From positions 1 to 38,688 of IMG/VR virus record IMGVR_UViG_3300028364_000007: DNA of 38,688 nucleotides. One strand, written 5' to 3'. Source of the stretch: a virus. The notes beneath the pieces are model-generated. The model was not told the DNA's origin, did no database searches, and worked only from the letters and a program-made list of their open reading frames with translations. A program made the position numbers and the translations under genes. Numbering within the stretch: position 1 is the first letter of the stretch; each line of letters starts with the position of its first letter. Below, piece by piece: positions 35,737 to 38,688 of this stretch.

Positions 35737-35913
35737 ATGACAAACGCAGCTACAGCAAAAAACGTCCGCGCAGCTCACAACGCCGCAGGGAACGACGTCA
35801 AGATAACCCGCGATGGTCACGTCACATACCGCGCAGACGGCGACACGATGTGGATGGATGGCCGATGGGTCGAGGAATACCGCTGCGACGACGCAGGAAT
35901 CGTTTTCCTTTAA
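35737..35913 (+). CDS. Small early protein (58 aa)
   Basis: ATG 35737 has AGGAG eight bases upstream and is the first gene after a strong promoter. The 58-residue product begins MTNAATAKNVRAAHNAAGNDVKITRDGHVTYRAD and ends GRWVEEYRCDDAGIVFL, which reads as a small beta sheet with a helix, in the style of phage early proteins. A much longer in-frame reading exists upstream but lacks a ribosome binding site. Function unknown. Confidence 0.6.
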   Translation: MTNAATAKNVRAAHNAAGNDVKITRDGHVTYRADGDTMWMDGRWVEEYRCDDAGIVFL

Positions 35914-35965
35914 CCCCCGCAGCCTAACCCACCGCCCAGCCGCACCGCACCAAAGGAACAACACA

Positions 35966-36181
35966 ATGACCGACACCACCGCCGTCAACTCTTGCGACCT
36001 GCAGCGCATGATCCTGATGCTCGACGCAGCAGAGGACGCACTGGACAAAGCCGCCCTTGCGGAAAAAAAGCGCGAACAAGGCAAGAAGTTGCGCCAGATC
36101 ACTGAGCAAAGCCGCGCAACCGCCACGCGCAAATTCGTTGCGGAAATGGCCGCAAAATACGACATTGATCTGGGGTCTTGA
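35966..36181 (+). CDS. Small helical protein (71 aa)
   Basis: ATG 35966 has AAAGGA eight bases upstream. The 71-residue product is one long charged helix (RMILMLDAAEDALDKAALAEKKREQGKKLRQ) and a helical end (RKFVAEMAAKYDIDLGS), likely a coiled coil. It is separated from the previous gene by 52 bases and runs up to the next start. No known family. Confidence 0.6.
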   Translation: MTDTTAVNSCDLQRMILMLDAAEDALDKAALAEKKREQGKKLRQITEQSRATATRKFVAEMAAKYDIDLGS

Positions 36182-36183
36182 AC

Positions 36184-36420
36184 GTGACCGCCACTGGACC
36201 AATCACCGCACGCCAGCACCTGCAAGCCGCGTCTGACCTTGAGGGCACCAGCGCGCTTGGCCTGCTGCTGGAGGCATTCCTGAAAGGCAGCGACCTGCGC
36301 TTTGATATGCGCGCCGACGATGTGGATCAGGTCGAGGCATACGTGGCCACGATTGGCGACCGAGCCTATGCGCTCGAGGCTGAATTGCAAACCGAATTTC
36401 TGGGCTGGACCCAATCATAA
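36184..36420 (+). CDS. Small hypothetical protein (78 aa)
   Basis: GTG 36184 is taken as the start, with GGGG eight bases upstream; a TTG at 36178 is possible. The product begins VTATGPITARQHLQAASDLEGTSALGLLLEAFLKG and continues RADDVDQVEAYVATIGDRAYALEAELQTEF. It is acidic and helical, with no recognised domain. It sits in the early run between two other small genes. Confidence 0.5.
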   Translation: MTATGPITARQHLQAASDLEGTSALGLLLEAFLKGSDLRFDMRADDVDQVEAYVATIGDRAYALEAELQTEFLGWTQS

Positions 36421-36447
36421 CAGGGCCGCGCGCCCGATAGGAGAACG

Positions 36448-36840
36448 ATGATGAACATCACGGAATTGAAAAGCGAGTTGGCTGCACTTGAAGCCGAAAT
36501 GTCTGAAAAGGCAATTAAAACCCCCCGAGCGCAAATAACAATCGGATCTTCTAGAACCAGCATTCATATCGACGCGCTCTATAACGATAGCCCGTTTAAT
36601 GGTGAAAAATACAAGATTTTCTTTGCGGCGTCTGTCTCTGACTGCATCGCCGCAGCCCATGACTACATCGCCGCCCTGCCACCGCCGGAGGATGCGGTAA
36701 CCCGCGAATACCTCACCCGCGTTGCATCGGCGGTTGACTACGCCACAGAGCATAGCATTGCAGAGGAATACGTTGCCCCCCTTCGCGGCGTGTCGTGCGC
36801 CATGACTGATAACCTGCTGACGAAGCAGGCCGCGCAATGA
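36448..36840 (+). CDS. Hypothetical early protein (130 aa)
   Basis: ATG 36448 follows AGGAGAACG. An N-terminal coiled coil (ITELKSELAALEAEMSEKAI) is followed by a beta part (RAQITIGSSRTSIHIDALYN, KYKIFFAASVSDCIAAAHDYIAAL) and a helical end. The start could be either of two neighbouring ATGs. The end overlaps the next small gene by four bases (ATGA). No family recognised. Confidence 0.6.
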   Translation: MMNITELKSELAALEAEMSEKAIKTPRAQITIGSSRTSIHIDALYNDSPFNGEKYKIFFAASVSDCIAAAHDYIAALPPPEDAVTREYLTRVASAVDYATEHSIAEEYVAPLRGVSCAMTDNLLTKQAAQ

Positions 36841-36938
36841 TCCGCGAATTTATCGGTGACGTTATCGGCGTTATATGCCTGGTAGTTATCTTTGCCGCCC
36901 TGCCGTGGATTGTCTACGGGTTTGGGGGTGTGCAGTGA
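36837..36938 (+). CDS. Tiny membrane protein (33 aa)
   Basis: A 33-residue frame in an ATGA overlap with the previous gene and a GTGA overlap with the next. It is almost one hydrophobic segment: REFIGDVIGVICLVVIFAAL, then PWIVYGFGG. The tight coupling on both sides supports its reality. Together with the following protein it could form a small membrane pair of unknown purpose. Confidence 0.55.
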   Translation: MIREFIGDVIGVICLVVIFAALPWIVYGFGGVQ

Positions 36939-37108
36939 GCATCATCCTAGCCCTATGGCGCATCCTCCGCCCGGTAAATCCACCGCGCCGCCAAGCCCGC
37001 CGCGATGCTGCGATTGAATGGGCGGGCCGCATAGCCCTGCTGGCGCTTATCGCTGGCGCGGCTTGGATCACATGGGGCGCGATGCCCACACAATTTAGAG
37101 GACATTGA
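36935..37108 (+). CDS. Small membrane protein (57 aa)
   Basis: GTG 36935 overlaps the previous stop (GTGA). The 57-residue product has a basic N-terminal half (ALWRILRPVNPPRRQARRDAAIEW) and one hydrophobic segment (GRIALLALIAGAAWITWGAM). The longer ATG reading from 36875 overlaps the upstream gene and is less likely. No family recognised. Confidence 0.55.
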   Translation: MSIILALWRILRPVNPPRRQARRDAAIEWAGRIALLALIAGAAWITWGAMPTQFRGH

Positions 37109-37109
37109 T

Positions 37110-37367
37110 ATGACACCGGAACAGATAGATCAGATGATGGATGGCCTAAAACAGCAGAATGAAGATGCGGTGGGGGTCACATTGGCGGAAGAGGAACTGG
37201 CGGCTATCCTGACGCACATCGCGGCGCTGGAAAAGCGGGTGAAGGCGGCGGATGAGTTGGTGGATGCCGTGAATAGGACGCTTAGTTTTAGGCCCGTCTC
37301 TCAAGAAAACGTAAGGTTAATGCTGTCAGCATTAGAAGCCTACCGCGCCACCGGAGAAGCCCCATGA
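37110..37367 (+). CDS. Small coiled-coil protein (85 aa)
   Basis: ATG 37110 is preceded by GAGGACATTGAT. The 85-residue product is helical and acidic, with EEELAAILTHIAALEKRVKAADELVDAVN as the clearest coiled coil and a short helical end. Such proteins are frequent in runs of small phage early genes. Its stop overlaps the next start in an ATGA. Confidence 0.6.
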   Translation: MTPEQIDQMMDGLKQQNEDAVGVTLAEEELAAILTHIAALEKRVKAADELVDAVNRTLSFRPVSQENVRLMLSALEAYRATGEAP

Positions 37368-37552
37368 CTGACACAACGACAGAGGCGGTGGATGCCGCTT
37401 GGGAAGAATACGAGGCCAGCGCAAAACCGTGTTTCAACGATGGCGATATGGAATTTTACAACGTCGATGGGATGATGGACGAGGCGCACAACCTTTACAC
37501 AATCGCCAAGGCACTCGTCGCAGAACGTGACGCCCTACGCGGGTACAAATAG
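37364..37552 (+). CDS. Small acidic protein (62 aa)
   Basis: The 62-residue product begins MTDTTTEAVDAAWEEYEASAKPCF and contains DMEFYNVDGMMDEAHNLYTIAKALVAERDALRG. It is acidic and helical in the second half. The start is coupled to the previous gene. Its N-terminal MTDTTT and AVDAAW resemble the starts of neighbouring small proteins (35966). No family recognised. Confidence 0.55.
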   Translation: MTDTTTEAVDAAWEEYEASAKPCFNDGDMEFYNVDGMMDEAHNLYTIAKALVAERDALRGYK

Positions 37553-37563
37553 GAGATAGACGG

Positions 37564-37740
37564 ATGAATGGAGATTTCTGCGACCACCCCGAAAAAACAA
37601 TATCAATATCATGGGTAAACAAGGCCACCGGGTATCAAAGCACGGGACCGATCTGCAACGCCTGCGCGGCGAAACTCTGCGAGGGTCTAAAGCAATACCC
37701 CGGCGCCCATGAGACAATCACCATAACCCCCACGCCATAG
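37564..37740 (+). CDS. Small cysteine-containing protein, possible zinc binder (58 aa)
   Basis: ATG 37564 has GGAG nine bases upstream. The 58-residue product starts MNGDFCDHPEKTISISWVNKATGYQ and has PICNACAAKLCEGL. Cys6 and His8 together with CNAC and a later Cys give the look of a short zinc ribbon. It is the last plus-strand gene and faces the end of the late operon. Function unknown. Confidence 0.6.
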   Translation: MNGDFCDHPEKTISISWVNKATGYQSTGPICNACAAKLCEGLKQYPGAHETITITPTP

Positions 37741-37754
37741 GACGCAACGCCATT

Positions 37755-37792
37755 CAAACAAAAAGGCCCGCGCGCATCCCTCAAGGATTGCT
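37755..37792 (-). terminator. Weak terminator at the end of the late operon
   Basis: After the last minus-strand gene, GCAATCC and GGGATGC can pair around TTGA (one mismatch and one G-U), followed by GCGCGGGCC and TTTTTGTTT. The stem is imperfect, but the position between two convergent operons and the T-run suggest it ends the late transcript. Confidence 0.5.
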
Positions 37793-37794
37793 TG

Positions 37795-38061
37795 TCAGTT
37801 CGGTCCCCGGTCACGCTGCAAGAGTAGCTTAACATCATCGCGGCCCTCTTTAATATCTGCGCGGATCTCGCGGAACATATCCCGCGTCAGCTCAACATCC
37901 GTGGCGCGCTCTCGATCACGGCGGGTTTTTTCACCGTCAAAATCAGAACGCAGTGATTTGTGATTTACCTTAAGCTCAGTATATCCCGCGATAAAAGCAA
38001 CAGCCGCGCAGATCATTGGCCAGTAGTTCAAAAAAACGTCCATTGCGTTATCGTCCCTCAT
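37795..38061 (-). CDS. Membrane-anchored coiled-coil protein (88 aa)
   Basis: ATG 38061 gives an ATGA overlap with the upstream membrane protein; a longer reading from 38238 overlaps it fully. The product has an N-terminal hydrophobic segment (FLNYWPMICAAVAFIAGY) and a charged helix (about 35-88, RERATDVELTRDMFREIRADIKEGRDDVKLL). This resembles XhlA-like lysis accessory proteins in layout, with the membrane end at the opposite terminus. It is the last gene of the late operon. Confidence 0.55.
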   Translation of the reverse strand: MRDDNAMDVFLNYWPMICAAVAFIAGYTELKVNHKSLRSDFDGEKTRRDRERATDVELTRDMFREIRADIKEGRDDVKLLLQRDRGPN

Positions 38062-38498
38062 TTGTTGCTCTGTGTCGTGACAACGCGCGCAACAATGCCG
38101 CCCGCCAGGTGGCACATCACAACCGCAAACCACGGTATCACCAGTTGGGAATTTATACTCAGCATCGGGGATCCGATCGCGACCTCGTTGAACAGGAATA
38201 TCGGCAATCCCCCGCCATACAGCGCGAAGAAAAGCCAATCCTCAACCGTGTCGCGTCCGTTCCATCCTTGGCGTAGGATTTCAAATGCCGCATAACCCAC
38301 CGCGACGACGGCCCACGTTGCGCCCTTTTGCGCAAACTCATTGAACACCGCGAAATGTGCCTGTGCCAGAAGTGACGCCGTGGTTATTCCTAGGGCAAAG
38401 TGGGCAAGCTGGTTTTTTGCATAGCCGTACCAGTCGGACGGGTATGCGTCCGCGCGCGATAGCTCTGCAAGGATAATGCGCAGAATCACATCGCGCAC
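38058..38498 (-). CDS. Polytopic membrane protein of the lysis region (146 aa)
   Basis: GTG 38498 is the start, overlapping the outer-membrane spanin end by 13 bases. The 146-residue product shows about four hydrophobic segments: HFALGITTASLLAQAHF, ATWAVVAVGYAAFEIL, WLFFALYGGGLPIFLF and LVIPWFAVVMCHLAGGIVA. The location beside spanins makes a lysis or antiholin role possible, but superinfection exclusion or another envelope role cannot be excluded. No family recognised. Confidence 0.6.
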   Translation of the reverse strand: MRDVILRIILAELSRADAYPSDWYGYAKNQLAHFALGITTASLLAQAHFAVFNEFAQKGATWAVVAVGYAAFEILRQGWNGRDTVEDWLFFALYGGGLPIFLFNEVAIGSPMLSINSQLVIPWFAVVMCHLAGGIVARVVTTQSNK

Positions 38499-38683
38499 CC
38501 CGCGTCGATTGTGCCGATCAGCGCCGCGCCGGATTGCTTTGCATGTGCGTCAGATATGGCGACAAGAGCCGCCGCGTGTGCCGTGCGCAGCATCGCTGTG
38601 CCGTCACAAACCGCGCTATCGCTTGGCACGGTCGCGCAGCCACTTATCAACATCAGCGCCATGAGTAGGGATATTCGCATCAT
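38486..38683 (-). CDS. Outer-membrane spanin lipoprotein (Rz1-like), 65 aa
   Basis: A 65-residue precursor with a short signal peptide and a lipobox (LMLISGC, lipidated Cys16), which targets it to the outer membrane. The mature part has 50 residues and two more cysteines (24 and 63), which could link subunits. The gene starts inside the inner-membrane spanin gene (26-253 on the circle) in another frame and extends past its end. This Rz/Rz1 arrangement identifies the pair better than sequence similarity could. The two would span the periplasm and fuse the membranes at lysis. Confidence 0.8.
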   Translation of the reverse strand: MMRISLLMALMLISGCATVPSDSAVCDGTAMLRTAHAAALVAISDAHAKQSGAALIGTIDAGCAM

Positions 38684-38688
38684 CCATT
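38591..38688. repeat. Direct terminal repeat, right copy
   Basis: Identical to bases 1-98. It contains the end of the inner-membrane spanin gene (minus strand, 38616-38688) and the start of the outer-membrane spanin gene. It should be counted once in a circular map. Confidence 0.95.

Overview
The window is a complete or nearly complete genome of a tailed double-stranded DNA phage with a long, non-contractile tail (siphovirus type). The first 98 bases recur exactly as the last 98 (1-98 = 38591-38688), so the contig closes into a circle of 38,590 bp. Virion, packaging and lysis genes fill most of the minus strand. No integrase, excisionase, plasmid partition set, tRNA, rRNA, CRISPR array or insertion sequence was recognised, so a lytic life style is more likely, although three small Cro-like or ribbon-helix-helix regulators are present. 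The GC-rich sequence, CAGGAG-type ribosome binding sites, TAGGTT-type -10 boxes and protein styles suggest a host in the Alphaproteobacteria, probably Rhodobacteraceae; this is inference.

Layout (late genes are transcribed on the minus strand, so order runs from high to low coordinates). 21.2-17.5 kb: terminase small and large subunits, HK97-type portal, minor head protein. 17.5-13.4 kb: prohead protease, HK97-type major capsid and four accessory structural proteins, one lectin-like. 13.4-11.3 kb: head-tail connector, head closure, HK97-gp10-like and tail terminator proteins. 11.2-1.6 kb: tail tube, a frameshifting tail assembly chaperone pair (GGA AAA AAG slip site followed by a hairpin), tape measure, tail tip and hub proteins, and a tailspike or fibre with its accessory proteins. 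1.6 kb through the contig ends to 37.8 kb: lysis and membrane genes, namely a GH19-like endolysin, a small holin candidate, a spanin pair whose outer-membrane lipoprotein gene starts inside the inner-membrane spanin gene, and two further membrane proteins.

21.3-25.9 kb is accessory: a short plus-strand cluster with a Cro-like protein; a minus-strand operon pairing a ParB-methyltransferase fusion with a PLP-type enzyme; and a minus-strand cluster of small DNA-binding and zinc-binding proteins ending in an intrinsic terminator. 25.9-26.35 kb is a gene-free, AT-rich, repeat-bearing stretch that is the best origin candidate. 26.35-28.4 kb holds a DUF3987-type replicative ATPase and a Cro-like regulator on the minus strand. 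28.5-33.5 kb holds a plus-strand recombination and replication operon: Sak4-like ATPase, SSB, YqaJ-type exonuclease, DEAH helicase, VRR-NUC nuclease.

33.45-35.6 kb is a minus-strand modification operon: ribbon-helix-helix regulator, NPPF methyltransferase, small protein, C5-cytosine methyltransferase, DUF6378 protein. The C5 gene carries a second, +1-frame reading frame that itself looks like a methyltransferase C-terminal module. 35.7-37.7 kb is a plus-strand run of small early-type genes.

Regulation can partly be read from the DNA. Three promoters share TAGGTTGA -10 boxes with 17-bp spacers. Two near-identical TTTGCAA-repeat elements sit just before the capsid and tail-tube genes. Operator-like repeats lie at the divergent junctions at 21.25 and 35.65 kb.
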